Program-made: the position numbers and the translations under genes | Source of the DNA: Epsilonproteobacteria bacterium UBA4036 | GTDB taxonomy: Bacteria; Campylobacterota; Campylobacteria; Campylobacterales; Arcobacteraceae | DNA: 43,362 nucleotides | Assembly: GCA_002382325.1 (NCBI GenBank) | Contig: DGAG01000013.1 | Coordinates: 1 to 43,362, forward strand | Reading direction: 5' to 3' | In this document: in pieces, positions 24,947 to 33,800 of the stretch | How positions within the stretch are numbered: position 1 is the stretch's first letter | Layout: each line of letters opens with the position of its first letter | The notes under the pieces: model-generated | Database searches by the model: none | What the model was told of the DNA's origin: nothing | Seen by the model: only the letters and a program-made list of their open reading frames with translations

Positions 24947-25880
24947 TAATAACCTTTATAAAATATTCAATAGTTTTTTTTAAACCATCTTCAAGTTTTA
25001 CATGAGGTTCCCAATTCAATTCTTTTTTGGCTAAATCAATTACCGGTTGTCGTTGCATTGGATCATCTAAAGGTAAAGGTTTAAAAACTAAATTTGATTT
25101 ACTATTTGTCAATTCTATAATCTTTTGAGCTAATTCAATCATTGTAAATTCACTAGGATTTCCAATATTGACAGGACCCGTAAAATTATCAGAAGAATTC
25201 ATAAGTTTAATTATACCATCCATCAAATCATCTACATATTGAAAACTTCTAGTTTGCTTACCATTTCCATAAATTGTAATATCTTTATTTTTTAATGCTT
25301 GAACAATAAAATTACTTACAACTCTTCCATCATTTTGATTCATATATGGGCCATATGTATTAAAAATTCTTGCAATTTTTATTTTAACATTATATTGTCT
25401 TTGATAATCGAAAAACAAAGTTTCTGCACATCTTTTTCCCTCATCATAACAAGCTCTAATGCCAGTTGTAGATACATTTCCTCTATAAGATTCAGGTTGG
25501 GGGTGTACCTCTGGATCTCCATAAACTTCTGAAGTACTAGCTTGTAATATTTTCGCTTTACATTTTTTTGCGATCTCAAGCATATTTATAGCACCTAAAA
25601 CTGAAGTTCTTGTTGTTGCGACTGGATCAAACTGGTAATAAGGAGGTGATGCAGGACAGGCAAGATTATATATTTCATCTACTTCAAGTAAAATTGGTTC
25701 TTGTACATCATGTCTTATTAATTCAAAATATGGATTAGGGAGTAAATCAATAATATTTTCTTTTACACCTGTAAAGAAGTTATCTAAACAAATAACTTCA
25801 TTATTCTCTTTTAAAAGTCTTCGACACAAGTGGCTTCCTAAAAATCCTGCTCCACCCGTAATTAATATTTTTTTATTCAA
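24939..25880 (-). CDS. UDP-glucuronate decarboxylase (UDP-xylose synthase type)
   Basis: An extended SDR of 313 residues that converts UDP-glucuronate to UDP-xylose by oxidation, decarboxylation and reduction. TGGAGFLGSHLC binds NAD. The long stretch around YNLACPASPPYYQF, STSEVYGDPEVHPQPE and ACYDEGKRCAE is distinctive of the UXS family. The start is TTG at 25880, next to the previous stop, preceded by AAGGA at 8-9 bases; no ATG gives the conserved N-terminus. A UDP-glucose dehydrogenase to supply UDP-glucuronate is not in the window and must be elsewhere. A 4-keto-pentose product is an alternative. Confidence 0.92.
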   Translation of the reverse strand: MNKKILITGGAGFLGSHLCRRLLKENNEVICLDNFFTGVKENIIDLLPNPYFELIRHDVQEPILLEVDEIYNLACPASPPYYQFDPVATTRTSVLGAINMLEIAKKCKAKILQASTSEVYGDPEVHPQPESYRGNVSTTGIRACYDEGKRCAETLFFDYQRQYNVKIKIARIFNTYGPYMNQNDGRVVSNFIVQALKNKDITIYGNGKQTRSFQYVDDLMDGIIKLMNSSDNFTGPVNIGNPSEFTMIELAQKIIELTNSKSNLVFKPLPLDDPMQRQPVIDLAKKELNWEPHVKLEDGLKKTIEYFIKVIND

Positions 25881-27674
25881 TTAACTATCCTTTTTATAAG
25901 CAATGGCATAGAGAGAACTGGCTTTTCTTGCTTCCCAATCCAGGGATTCATCAAAATCTCTTTTTTGTACATTTACAAATCCATTCTTAGAAAGTACTTC
26001 TAATAAATTTTCTTGGTCAAACATATATTTATGTCGACCGTCCATATATGCAATATAATTAATCATATCCATTATAGTTGTAAAGTTAAACGCAGGTATA
26101 TATCCAGAACAAGGAAATATTTCTTTAGGATTTTCAATTTTCATTTTTGGATCATGATTCATATAATACTCAATCCAACATCTTGCATTGGGTACACATA
26201 CAGAGAAAACACCTCTTTTTTTCAAAACTCTTAGTGATTCTTTTAAAAATTCACACATTTCTTTATATGTTAAATGTTCTAAAAAATGTTCTGAATAAAT
26301 TAAAGAAATAGATTCATCCTCAAATGGTAAACCTATTCTTACATCAAACTGGACATTTGCATTTTTTGAAAGATCTATGGTAATCCAATTTTTGCTAACT
26401 TTTTTATTTCCAGAACCTATTTCCAGAAATATTTCATCGTGTTGCTCATATAATTCTTTTTCATTTAATTTTTTTATAAGATACCTAACTATATGTTTTC
26501 CTGCGCCTTCTAAATTAGGTTGAACCAGATTAATATTTGATAATCTTTCTTCTTTCCTGAAATCATCTTCTTGTAATACTACTTTATTAATAAAAAAGTC
26601 AATATCATCATTTGTAAACGCTTTATAATAACTTTCAGTAATAATTTTACCAATCTCGTTATATCCACTACTTTTTTCATTAATAAGGTGAATTATAGGT
26701 TTTTTAGTAGGTAGATACTCCGCTAAAAAAGAGCCACAATCTGTAATTAGTACATCCGAACTTTTAAATATATCAAAATAGTTAGCTTCATCATAAAAAA
26801 TGCAATTATCAAGTCCATTCCATTCATTATAATAATTAGAAACCTCCTTTTCGGTCATAAACCCCACTTCAGTCAAATGATGTTTCAATCTTTGATGTGG
26901 TTTAAATATCCAAGAGATATTCTTATTTGTTCTTGCATATTCCAAAAAAAACTTATAATTTGTGTGAAATGTAGAAAAATTAATTTGATCAATTGACCAA
27001 TGCGGTGCCCAAATAATTTTCTTAACTTCTGTAGTTGCTTTTGGAGATATTTTCCAACAATTTTTATATTCTTTATTATGATATTCATCAAGTTTTGGAT
27101 AACCAGATACAATAACATTTTTACCTTTATGTTTACCATATTTTATGAATTGCTCTTTATGCCATTCACTTTCAGCAAAAACTGTCCAACAACTATTTTG
27201 TAAATCCATATTAAAATGAGCCTCATAGAATCCCGCAATTTTATATCCATAAGGAATATAACAAACCAAACTTTCTTTATAAATTTTAGGCCACCTCAAC
27301 TCCTCTGGAAGTCTAGGATAAGGTTGGTCAAAAAAAACAATATCTGTTTTTATTTGTTCAAAATCTAAAAAGTTATCTTTTTTTATATCGTATCCATAAA
27401 TTACGTTCATTTTCTTTGATTTAAAAAATTCATAATTTTCTTTACATGTCTCAATTTTAGTTTTTATCTTATTTTCTTGATTTGGAAAAGCAATAATTAT
27501 AGGAGAAAAAAAAGAATTTACTAAAAGTTCATCATACACAGATTGAGAAGACCATAATTGTTTTTGTGAAATATAAAATGCAACAGTAATTTTTTCACTA
27601 TTTTGTATCTTTTTTTGTAATCTTGGCAAAACTACACTTTCTGAATATTGTAAAAATTGAGTGAACTTATTCAT
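25881..27674 (-). CDS. TagF/TagB-like glycerophosphotransferase fused to a methyltransferase
   Basis: A 597-residue fusion. Residues 1-400 resemble CDP-glycerol glycerophosphotransferases (teichoic-acid TagB/TagF type): VSGYPKLDEYH, IIWAPHWS, WIFKPHQRLKHHL and SDVLITDCGSFLAEYLPTKKP are the family's donor-binding segments. Residues about 415-597 form a SAM methyltransferase: IFLEIGSGNKKV, LIYSEHFLEHLTYKEM and LKKRGVFSVCVPN. This family transfers alditol-phosphate units from CDP donors. The same operon has a LicC-like cytidylyltransferase, so a CDP-polyol or CDP-cyclitol is a possible donor. It overlaps the upstream gene by 8 bp. The base composition is visibly AT-rich. Confidence 0.8.
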   Translation of the reverse strand: MNKFTQFLQYSESVVLPRLQKKIQNSEKITVAFYISQKQLWSSQSVYDELLVNSFFSPIIIAFPNQENKIKTKIETCKENYEFFKSKKMNVIYGYDIKKDNFLDFEQIKTDIVFFDQPYPRLPEELRWPKIYKESLVCYIPYGYKIAGFYEAHFNMDLQNSCWTVFAESEWHKEQFIKYGKHKGKNVIVSGYPKLDEYHNKEYKNCWKISPKATTEVKKIIWAPHWSIDQINFSTFHTNYKFFLEYARTNKNISWIFKPHQRLKHHLTEVGFMTEKEVSNYYNEWNGLDNCIFYDEANYFDIFKSSDVLITDCGSFLAEYLPTKKPIIHLINEKSSGYNEIGKIITESYYKAFTNDDIDFFINKVVLQEDDFRKEERLSNINLVQPNLEGAGKHIVRYLIKKLNEKELYEQHDEIFLEIGSGNKKVSKNWITIDLSKNANVQFDVRIGLPFEDESISLIYSEHFLEHLTYKEMCEFLKESLRVLKKRGVFSVCVPNARCWIEYYMNHDPKMKIENPKEIFPCSGYIPAFNFTTIMDMINYIAYMDGRHKYMFDQENLLEVLSKNGFVNVQKRDFDESLDWEARKASSLYAIAYKKDS

Positions 27675-28398
27675 CTATTCTCCTAAAATATAACCCCGAA
27701 TAATATTTACAACTTTCTTCTTTAAAGTTAGGAATTATACATTTATCATAATGACTTTTCCATTCATCAATCAATTCGTAGCCTAACTCTTTAATAGAAT
27801 TAATAAAATCTAGTCTATTGTAAACATATTGTGGATTAAATGATGAGATTCCATTTTGTAAAGTAACAAATGTTTTACATTTTTCATTTAGTGGAAGCCT
27901 TGCAAATAATAAATGATTAGGTAAATTATTTAATTGTTTCAATGAAAAGTCTTCTATATATTGAATAGAACCTGATGCAATAAATATATCAATATTTTTT
28001 ATTTCTTTAATATTTTCATGAAAAGACAATGCATCTACTTTATATTCTTCTTTTGCAAAGTTAATAATATGCGCAACATCATATACAAACCAGTGAAAAT
28101 TCTCATGCAAACATAATTTATTAAAATTATAAAAATGAGCACCAAGAGCTCCTCCGAAATCAAGAATATTTTGGAATGTATTTTTTTCTAGAATTTTATT
28201 TAACCATAAAAAAAAAGGATATTCTGTTTCTCTAATTGAAGATTTAAGTATATCAATATTGTCAATCATTCTTTGAAGAGTTTCTTTATTATCATATCCT
28301 ATATTTGTTATAGGAGAAAATCTTTTAGCTTCTAAAAAACTCTCAAATTTACCAAAAAATGCACCATATGATTTATAAAATTTTTCTATTTCAGGCAT
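27667..28398 (-). CDS. Putative methyltransferase (TIGR04325-like)
   Basis: A 243-residue protein resembling the putative methyltransferases grouped as TIGR04325 in polysaccharide clusters. It has the early TNIGYDNKETL segment, the glycine-rich ILDFGGALGAHFYNF in place of the usual SAM loop, HWFVYDVAHIINFA and IDIFIASGSIQYIEDF. The substrate of this family is not established as far as I know. It ends 8 bp inside the TagF-like fusion and follows the GAPDH-like gene by 10 bp. It presumably methylates a product of this operon. Confidence 0.7.
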   Translation of the reverse strand: MPEIEKFYKSYGAFFGKFESFLEAKRFSPITNIGYDNKETLQRMIDNIDILKSSIRETEYPFFLWLNKILEKNTFQNILDFGGALGAHFYNFNKLCLHENFHWFVYDVAHIINFAKEEYKVDALSFHENIKEIKNIDIFIASGSIQYIEDFSLKQLNNLPNHLLFARLPLNEKCKTFVTLQNGISSFNPQYVYNRLDFINSIKELGYELIDEWKSHYDKCIIPNFKEESCKYYSGLYFRRIDE

Positions 28399-28408
28399 GT
28401 TACTAGCC

Positions 28409-29449
28409 TCAATATTTTTTTGAAATTAAATTAATTAAATCAACAACTCTATTACTATATCCCCATTCATTATCATACCAATATACTATTTTTAGCAAAG
28501 TCTTATTTTCCATTTTAGTCCATCTATGATCAATGATTACTGAAAAGTTTTCTCTTACATAATCTAAAGAAACTAAAGGTTTTGTACTATTTTTTATTAC
28601 TGAATAATCTTGTGATTTTTCAAAAGAGTAAAACCTTTTTTTTAGTTTTACTAAATCTATATCTTTATCTAATTGTAATATCAATACAGCGGATGAGACG
28701 ATACTTGTTGGCACTCTATAAGAAAAAGATTGTAATCTTTGACCAAGTCCAGGAAATACATCTTCTGCCGCACTAACTGCAGATGTAGATTTCGGTATTA
28801 AATTATTGATTGATGAACGCCCAAGTGAATAATGAGAATATATATCGCCAGGCTGAGACCATGATGCGGAAGGTCCATCCAAGAGATTTTGATATCCTAA
28901 ATAAGGATGTAGCGTTGTGAGAAATCCACCTAATATTTTATATTCTTCTTGTATCAATTTTAAAATAGGGGTTAATGATATTGTATCGCAAATACTTGAT
29001 GATATAATTTTATGTTCCAGTGGATTAAATTCATGTTCATTTACCCCAAATATTATAGTTTTAACTCCCTCACCAGCAGCATGAGTAAGGATAAAATGCT
29101 TTACTGTAGTAGTATTATTAAATTTAATAGCATTCATATTGTCTGTTATTCCAGAAGCTTCTATTACAATATCAACGTTGTAATCATCCCAAGGTACATC
29201 AAAAATATTTTTTTCATGATGTACATATATTTTTTTCTTAGCATAGGATATTGATGTATCATCAGCATTAACATCTGTATGAAACCTTCCATACGTAGTG
29301 TCATATTCTAATAAATAAGCAATATTTTTATTATCAGGATTTAGCTCATTAATAATCACCACATCAAAGATATCTTGCACTTCATTTATTCTAAGAATTG
29401 CTCTACCTATCCTTCCAAATCCGTTTATTCCAACTCTTGTTTTTTTCAT
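28409..29449 (-). CDS. Divergent glyceraldehyde-3-phosphate dehydrogenase-family protein
   Basis: A 346-residue member of the GAPDH/erythrose-4-phosphate dehydrogenase family. INGFGRIGRAILR (8-20) binds NAD(P) and WYDNEWGYSNRV is intact near the C-terminus. The catalytic loop, usually SCTTNCLAP, reads SSICDTISLTP: the nucleophilic Cys is kept, but the following Thr and Asn are changed. The catalytic His is present in TTLHPYLGYQ. The phosphate-binding segment is altered too. Its place among a sugar-phosphate cyclase, VOC protein, kinase and cytidylyltransferase argues against a glycolytic role. It may oxidise or reduce a phosphorylated aldehyde in the same pathway. The substrate is unknown. 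Confidence 0.85.
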   Translation of the reverse strand: MKKTRVGINGFGRIGRAILRINEVQDIFDVVIINELNPDNKNIAYLLEYDTTYGRFHTDVNADDTSISYAKKKIYVHHEKNIFDVPWDDYNVDIVIEASGITDNMNAIKFNNTTTVKHFILTHAAGEGVKTIIFGVNEHEFNPLEHKIISSSICDTISLTPILKLIQEEYKILGGFLTTLHPYLGYQNLLDGPSASWSQPGDIYSHYSLGRSSINNLIPKSTSAVSAAEDVFPGLGQRLQSFSYRVPTSIVSSAVLILQLDKDIDLVKLKKRFYSFEKSQDYSVIKNSTKPLVSLDYVRENFSVIIDHRWTKMENKTLLKIVYWYDNEWGYSNRVVDLINLISKKY

Positions 29450-29463
29450 TTTTTATGTCTTTC

Positions 29464-29913
29464 TTAATATTTATTTTTTGTCTCGTTTGAAATCAACTCT
29501 ATACTATTTGAATCATTATCTTCAAAATACAATACACTTTTTCCTTTATTTGGACCAGCAGGGATTTCACAAATATCCCCAGAGAATTTAACATTATTTT
29601 TTCTTAAATTATTCACAAAGCTTGTAAAATCATCAACATTAAAACAAATATGTGCACTACCTACATTGCAAGTTGTTGTATCAATTTTTTGACCTTTTGG
29701 TGCTAAATATTCTATAAGTTCAACTTTACAATTATTTACTTCAAAATATGCAATCTTTAAATCTGCCCCTTTAATACCTGTAACTTGCTCCGAAAATTCA
29801 ACACCTCTAGTACTAATGTCGAGTAACTTTAAGCCTAGAATATCTCTATAGAATATTATTGATTTTTCGATATTAGACACTGTAAAACTGACGTGATTTA
29901 TGTTTGTTATCAT
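29464..29913 (-). CDS. VOC-superfamily (glyoxalase-like) protein, possible cyclitol epimerase
   Basis: A 149-residue vicinal-oxygen-chelate protein with two beta-alpha-beta-beta-beta repeats. H7 (INHVSFTV), E65 or E68 (VELIEY), H88 (SAHICFNV) and E139 (SIELIS) fit the usual metal ligand set. The family includes glyoxalase I, methylmalonyl-CoA epimerase and, in C7-cyclitol pathways, 2-epi-5-epi-valiolone epimerases such as ValD and CetB. The neighbouring upstream gene, 4 bp away, is a sugar-phosphate cyclase, so an epimerase acting on the cyclised ketone is the most attractive reading. That is inference from context; the family alone does not fix the reaction. Confidence 0.8.
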   Translation of the reverse strand: MITNINHVSFTVSNIEKSIIFYRDILGLKLLDISTRGVEFSEQVTGIKGADLKIAYFEVNNCKVELIEYLAPKGQKIDTTTCNVGSAHICFNVDDFTSFVNNLRKNNVKFSGDICEIPAGPNKGKSVLYFEDNDSNSIELISNETKNKY

Positions 29914-29917
29914 TTAT

Positions 29918-31066
29918 CTATTTCCTTTCTATATAATTGATATCATCTTTTTCTAAAAATTTATAACAAGATGATATTCTATATTCATATTTATCCAAAA
30001 AATTATCTAAAAATGACTTCACCTTTTCTGGCAATGCTTTGCAAAATAATCTACCCTTTTCTTTATACGGTTCAGAGATATTCTTTATTAAAACAAGATG
30101 TAATAATGTTGACGAAGACTTTTTATCTAATAACATTAAATTAATTAGTTTATCTGCTTTTACTCTCTTATCAATATATAAATTCAAACCTAAGTCTTTC
30201 ATTAATGTCAGAATATTATCTTTAATTTCTTCATGCATTATACCAATATGCACTGCATAATGTAGTGCCATAACTGTACCAGCAGAAATAGCATCACCAT
30301 GTAATATTTTATAACAAGAAAACTTTTCGATAGCATGCCCAAAGGTATGCCCTAAATTACTTGCAAGTGCATCTATCTGTCGAATTGCAATTCTTGATTT
30401 TATTGTTAAATTTATAATATCTTTTAAAATATTAGTATCATTACTATTTTTAAATTCAAGCAATTTATTTATTAGAACAGGTGAATTTAAAAGTCCATAT
30501 TTAAAGGATTCAGACAAACCCTGTCTTAAATATCTATTTGAGTTTGTAAAAAGAAAATTTATATTATTATAAACGATTTCTGGGTAGTAGAATGTGCCTA
30601 ATAAATTTTTACTATTTTTAGTGTTAAAACATGTTTTCCCAGCAGTAGATGCATCTGTTTGACCAATTAGCGTTGTAGGTATCATAAATAAAGGAATCCC
30701 TCTCATATATGTTGAAACAATAAAACCAACCATATCTAATACAATACCACCTCCAATAGCAAATACTAAATCAAATCTAGAACATTTATTTGATTCTAAA
30801 AAGCCAATAGCTTCTGGAAAAAAACTTATTGATTTAGTCTTTTCAGTAGATTCTACAACTTTAAGATAAATTTCTTTATTATGTACTTTCAATTGATTTA
30901 ATAGTTTATCTCCCCAAATATCATTAACATTATTATCGATGAAAATTAGAAATTTATCATATTTTTTACTATCGAAATTTGATAACCATGTTAACTCTAT
31001 ATTATCATCTTGTATAAATTCTATAATATTCTTTGATATAAACTCTGTTGAAATTTTATCTATCAC
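29918..31066 (-). CDS. Sugar-phosphate cyclase (3-dehydroquinate-synthase family)
   Basis: A 382-residue NAD/Zn enzyme of the AroB-like family, which cyclises C7 (or C6) sugar phosphates. Seen: GGGIVLDMVGF (105-115), IPTTLIGQTDAS (129-140), K144 and N148, and the Zn-ligand equivalents E186 (SESFKYGLL), H240 and H256 with H244 (LGHTFGHAIE, LHGDAI). The segment before LGHTFGHA, which in 3-dehydroquinate synthases reads like DE-x-E-G-x-R and gives the arginine that contacts the DAHP carboxylate, is about four residues shorter here (RQIDALASN) and lacks that arginine. This points to a substrate without that carboxylate, such as sedoheptulose 7-phosphate. It overlaps the NTP-transferase/SDR gene as ATGA. 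The exact product is unknown. Confidence 0.85.
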   Translation of the reverse strand: MIDKISTEFISKNIIEFIQDDNIELTWLSNFDSKKYDKFLIFIDNNVNDIWGDKLLNQLKVHNKEIYLKVVESTEKTKSISFFPEAIGFLESNKCSRFDLVFAIGGGIVLDMVGFIVSTYMRGIPLFMIPTTLIGQTDASTAGKTCFNTKNSKNLLGTFYYPEIVYNNINFLFTNSNRYLRQGLSESFKYGLLNSPVLINKLLEFKNSNDTNILKDIINLTIKSRIAIRQIDALASNLGHTFGHAIEKFSCYKILHGDAISAGTVMALHYAVHIGIMHEEIKDNILTLMKDLGLNLYIDKRVKADKLINLMLLDKKSSSTLLHLVLIKNISEPYKEKGRLFCKALPEKVKSFLDNFLDKYEYRISSCYKFLEKDDINYIERK

Positions 31067-32577
31067 ATAGTATCCTTGTATGCTAAATTCGAATTTTGTG
31101 ATATAAATTTCCCTCCACTTATATCTAAATCAATACCATGAATATATGAAGATTCTTCTGTAGCCAAAAATAAAATTGCTTTTGCAACTTCTTCAGCACT
31201 TCCAAATCTATTCAATGCTATATCATTTAACATGTCTTTTTCATAATTTTCTCTTGCAACTTTTGTCATTTGTGTTTTGATAACACCAGGACTAAATGAA
31301 TTTACTCTTATATTATACGGAGCTAATTCTGTAGCAAAACTTTTTGTCAATGAAACTATCATAGCCTTAGAAGCGGCATAGATACCGTATGAAAAAGAAG
31401 ATAACTTTGTTGCAAAAGAACTCGCAAAGATAATATTTCCACATTGATTTTTTATCATATGCTTTGCAAATATTTGTGTTAAAAAGAATGGTGCTTTACT
31501 GTTAATATTTATAATGCTATCCCATTCTGTCACAGTAATGTTCATTAATTTGTTGTGTTGTATAATTCCTGCATTATTAATTAAAATATCAACTTTATAT
31601 CCTTCAGATGAAAACTTCTCTAACCACTTACTAAAAAAATCTGTCTCTTGAATATCTTTTTTTAAGAATATATATTGCGATGGGTGATATTCATTAATCC
31701 AAGTTATATCACTTCTAGAAATCAATATAACTTTAGATCCTTGTGCTAAAAAAGCTCTTGCTATTGCTTCTCCTATACCTGCACCTGCTCCTGTTATCGC
31801 AACAACTTTAGTCATTAAATCAGGATAAATGACACTATTTCTTTCATATTTATTTTTGATATTATTATGTATTTTTCTTGCTTTGTCTATATCTTCATAT
31901 GCGTCTATATCTGTCCATAATTTATCTTTTGTTCTATATTTCAATACCTCAAATTTATCAAATAACTTAGGTAAAGGATCATGAAAACCAGCATTTATAT
32001 TTTGATTTAACATTTTTTTGGCTTCATTAAAAAACTCTTTTGATAACTCTTTACTGAATTTATAAACTCCAATGGCGTATCCCATATTATCCTCAAATGG
32101 TATATGTCTTCCAAGGTCAGACACTTTGTAATTATCCATTAAAATTCCAGGAGAGTCTACTGGTGCACTATACTTAAAATCATCTATCGCAATAACTGAT
32201 TGATCTTTCATGGAAGCTATATCTTTTATTATTTCTCTATCTAACACTACATCAGCATTACATAAAAGAAATTCTTCACCTTCTAAAATATCTTTTGCAC
32301 AATACAAGGAATATAAATTATTAGTTTCCTCATATCTTGAGTTTTCAACATACTCAATGTCTATATTTTGTGAGTATTGTTTGTTGAATTCCGACAAAAC
32401 TTTATCTGAACAATGACCAACTATAGCTACAAAATTTGTTAACCCTGCATATACAAAGTTTTCTATCAAATGATGAATTAATGAATTGTCATCAAGTTTT
32501 ATTAGTGACTTATGATTATCTTTTGTAATCTCTTTTAGTCTTCTACCTTTCCCTGCAATTAAAAAGACTACTTTCAT
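31063..32577 (-). CDS. LicC-like nucleotidyltransferase fused to a short-chain dehydrogenase
   Basis: A 504-residue fusion. Residues 1-245 are a nucleotidyltransferase close to LicC (CTP:phosphocholine cytidylyltransferase): IAGKGRRLKEITKDNHKSL, the NNLYSL motif, a CNADVVLD metal motif and WTDIDAYEDIDKA. Residues 256-504 are a classical SDR: ITGAGAGIG, NNAGI, and the Ser-Tyr-Lys set in FASSFATKLSSFSYGIYAASK. The fusion recalls Bcs1 of Haemophilus influenzae, where a reductase and a cytidylyltransferase jointly make CDP-ribitol, although that uses an IspD-type domain. By analogy this protein would reduce a phosphorylated ketone and activate the alcohol with CTP. It lies between the kinase and the cyclase, overlapping both by 4 bp. 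Confidence 0.85.
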   Translation of the reverse strand: MKVVFLIAGKGRRLKEITKDNHKSLIKLDDNSLIHHLIENFVYAGLTNFVAIVGHCSDKVLSEFNKQYSQNIDIEYVENSRYEETNNLYSLYCAKDILEGEEFLLCNADVVLDREIIKDIASMKDQSVIAIDDFKYSAPVDSPGILMDNYKVSDLGRHIPFEDNMGYAIGVYKFSKELSKEFFNEAKKMLNQNINAGFHDPLPKLFDKFEVLKYRTKDKLWTDIDAYEDIDKARKIHNNIKNKYERNSVIYPDLMTKVVAITGAGAGIGEAIARAFLAQGSKVILISRSDITWINEYHPSQYIFLKKDIQETDFFSKWLEKFSSEGYKVDILINNAGIIQHNKLMNITVTEWDSIININSKAPFFLTQIFAKHMIKNQCGNIIFASSFATKLSSFSYGIYAASKAMIVSLTKSFATELAPYNIRVNSFSPGVIKTQMTKVARENYEKDMLNDIALNRFGSAEEVAKAILFLATEESSYIHGIDLDISGGKFISQNSNLAYKDTM

Positions 32578-33800
32578 TTTATAAATCCTTTAAGTAATAA
32601 ATACTGCTTTATAGCTCGTTCAAACACTATTGGTGTATTCTTTTTATAATCGCCTAAATCTAGTGATTGTTTATTCATTTTATTATTAAAAAAATGACAA
32701 CTTGCTATTGAAGTTATACCATATTGTTGTATGTATTCTGGCAAATTAACAGCCAAGTCATCATCAAATAGTTTCTTATATTTATTTTCAACATCACCTA
32801 CTAAATACAAAACCTGCTTATTATATTTTTTCGCTATTTTACTTATACCTACTGGTGTTTTTCCTGCAAATGAATTATCAAATTTTCCTTCACCTGTAAT
32901 AATCAAATCTGAACTTTTAATTTTTTCCTCAATATTTAACTTTTCAACAAAATAGTCTATTCCTAACTTCATATTTAACTTAAACAAATAGCTTAAACTT
33001 AAATTAATGCCTCCAGCCACTCCTAAATATTTTTTAGATAATTCCACATTATTTATTCTAGAGTATTGTTGTAAACCATTTTCTATACGATTTAATATTT
33101 CATCTTTTTCTATTTGAAAAGTTTTCCCAATTTTTTGACAATTTGGAGTATTCATCTCGTCAATTGATATTGCTCCATCACACAAAGCAATTACCTCAAT
33201 ATTCTTAAAAGATTCTATGTTTAAACATTCGATATACTGAATAGTAGACAAATCACATCCTGAAAAATATTTTTTATCACTTGGTGTTATTTCTAAATTA
33301 TTTTGATCTTTGAATCGGACTCCAAGTGCTTGAAGCATACCAATACCAGCATCAATTGTATTTGTCCCTCCAAGGCCTAAAAATATTTTTTTAATACCTT
33401 TTTTCAGTGCATGATTAATTAATTGTCCTAATCCATATGATGTAAGATGTAAAGGATTTTTATATCTTTCATCTTTAGATAGAATTCTCAAAATATGTGA
33501 GGAACTAATAAATGCACTGTTGTCTTCTAATATTAAATAACTTGAAATTACTTTTTGTTTAAAGGGATTAATGACATTAAAAACTTCTATTTCTTGGCAA
33601 TTTAGATTATTCTTAACTACTTCATGTGAGAATTCTCCGCCATCTGCTAGAATTACAGATTTTATATTAAATATTCTATTTTCATTTTTATTTATTGTAG
33701 TTAAAATTGTACTTATAAGTTTGATTGATTCTTTTTGAGAATACACATCTTTAAAAGAATTTAAAGCTATTAAGATATTATACGATAACTTTTTTTTCAT
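32574..33800 (-). CDS. Glycerate kinase (GlxK/GckA type 1) family protein
   Basis: A 408-residue member of the type 1 glycerate kinase family. LNSFKDVYSQKE near the start corresponds to the usual DSFKGSLSA motif; DGGEFSHE, LGGTNTIDAGIGMLQALG, VAGGINLSLSY and the C-terminal ITGEGKFDNSFAGKTPVG are the conserved segments. The known reaction is ATP-dependent phosphorylation of D-glycerate. In this cluster it may make phosphoglycerate for a glycerate-derived group, or it may be the kinase that phosphorylates a cyclitol before cytidylyl activation; known cyclitol kinases belong to other families, so the second idea is speculative. Overlaps: one base with the upstream gene, four with the downstream one. 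Confidence 0.85.
   Translation of the reverse strand: MKKKLSYNILIALNSFKDVYSQKESIKLISTILTTINKNENRIFNIKSVILADGGEFSHEVVKNNLNCQEIEVFNVINPFKQKVISSYLILEDNSAFISSSHILRILSKDERYKNPLHLTSYGLGQLINHALKKGIKKIFLGLGGTNTIDAGIGMLQALGVRFKDQNNLEITPSDKKYFSGCDLSTIQYIECLNIESFKNIEVIALCDGAISIDEMNTPNCQKIGKTFQIEKDEILNRIENGLQQYSRINNVELSKKYLGVAGGINLSLSYLFKLNMKLGIDYFVEKLNIEEKIKSSDLIITGEGKFDNSFAGKTPVGISKIAKKYNKQVLYLVGDVENKYKKLFDDDLAVNLPEYIQQYGITSIASCHFFNNKMNKQSLDLGDYKKNTPIVFERAIKQYLLLKGFIK

Noticed and set aside
28409..29449. Calling this the glycolytic gapA
   Set aside because: The SCTTNCLAP loop is changed and the context is a sugar-modification operon.
29918..31066. Calling this gene aroB
   Set aside because: It lacks the arginine-containing DE-x-E-G-x-R segment before the zinc-binding LGHTFGHA motif and sits in a glycan operon, so I give only the family.
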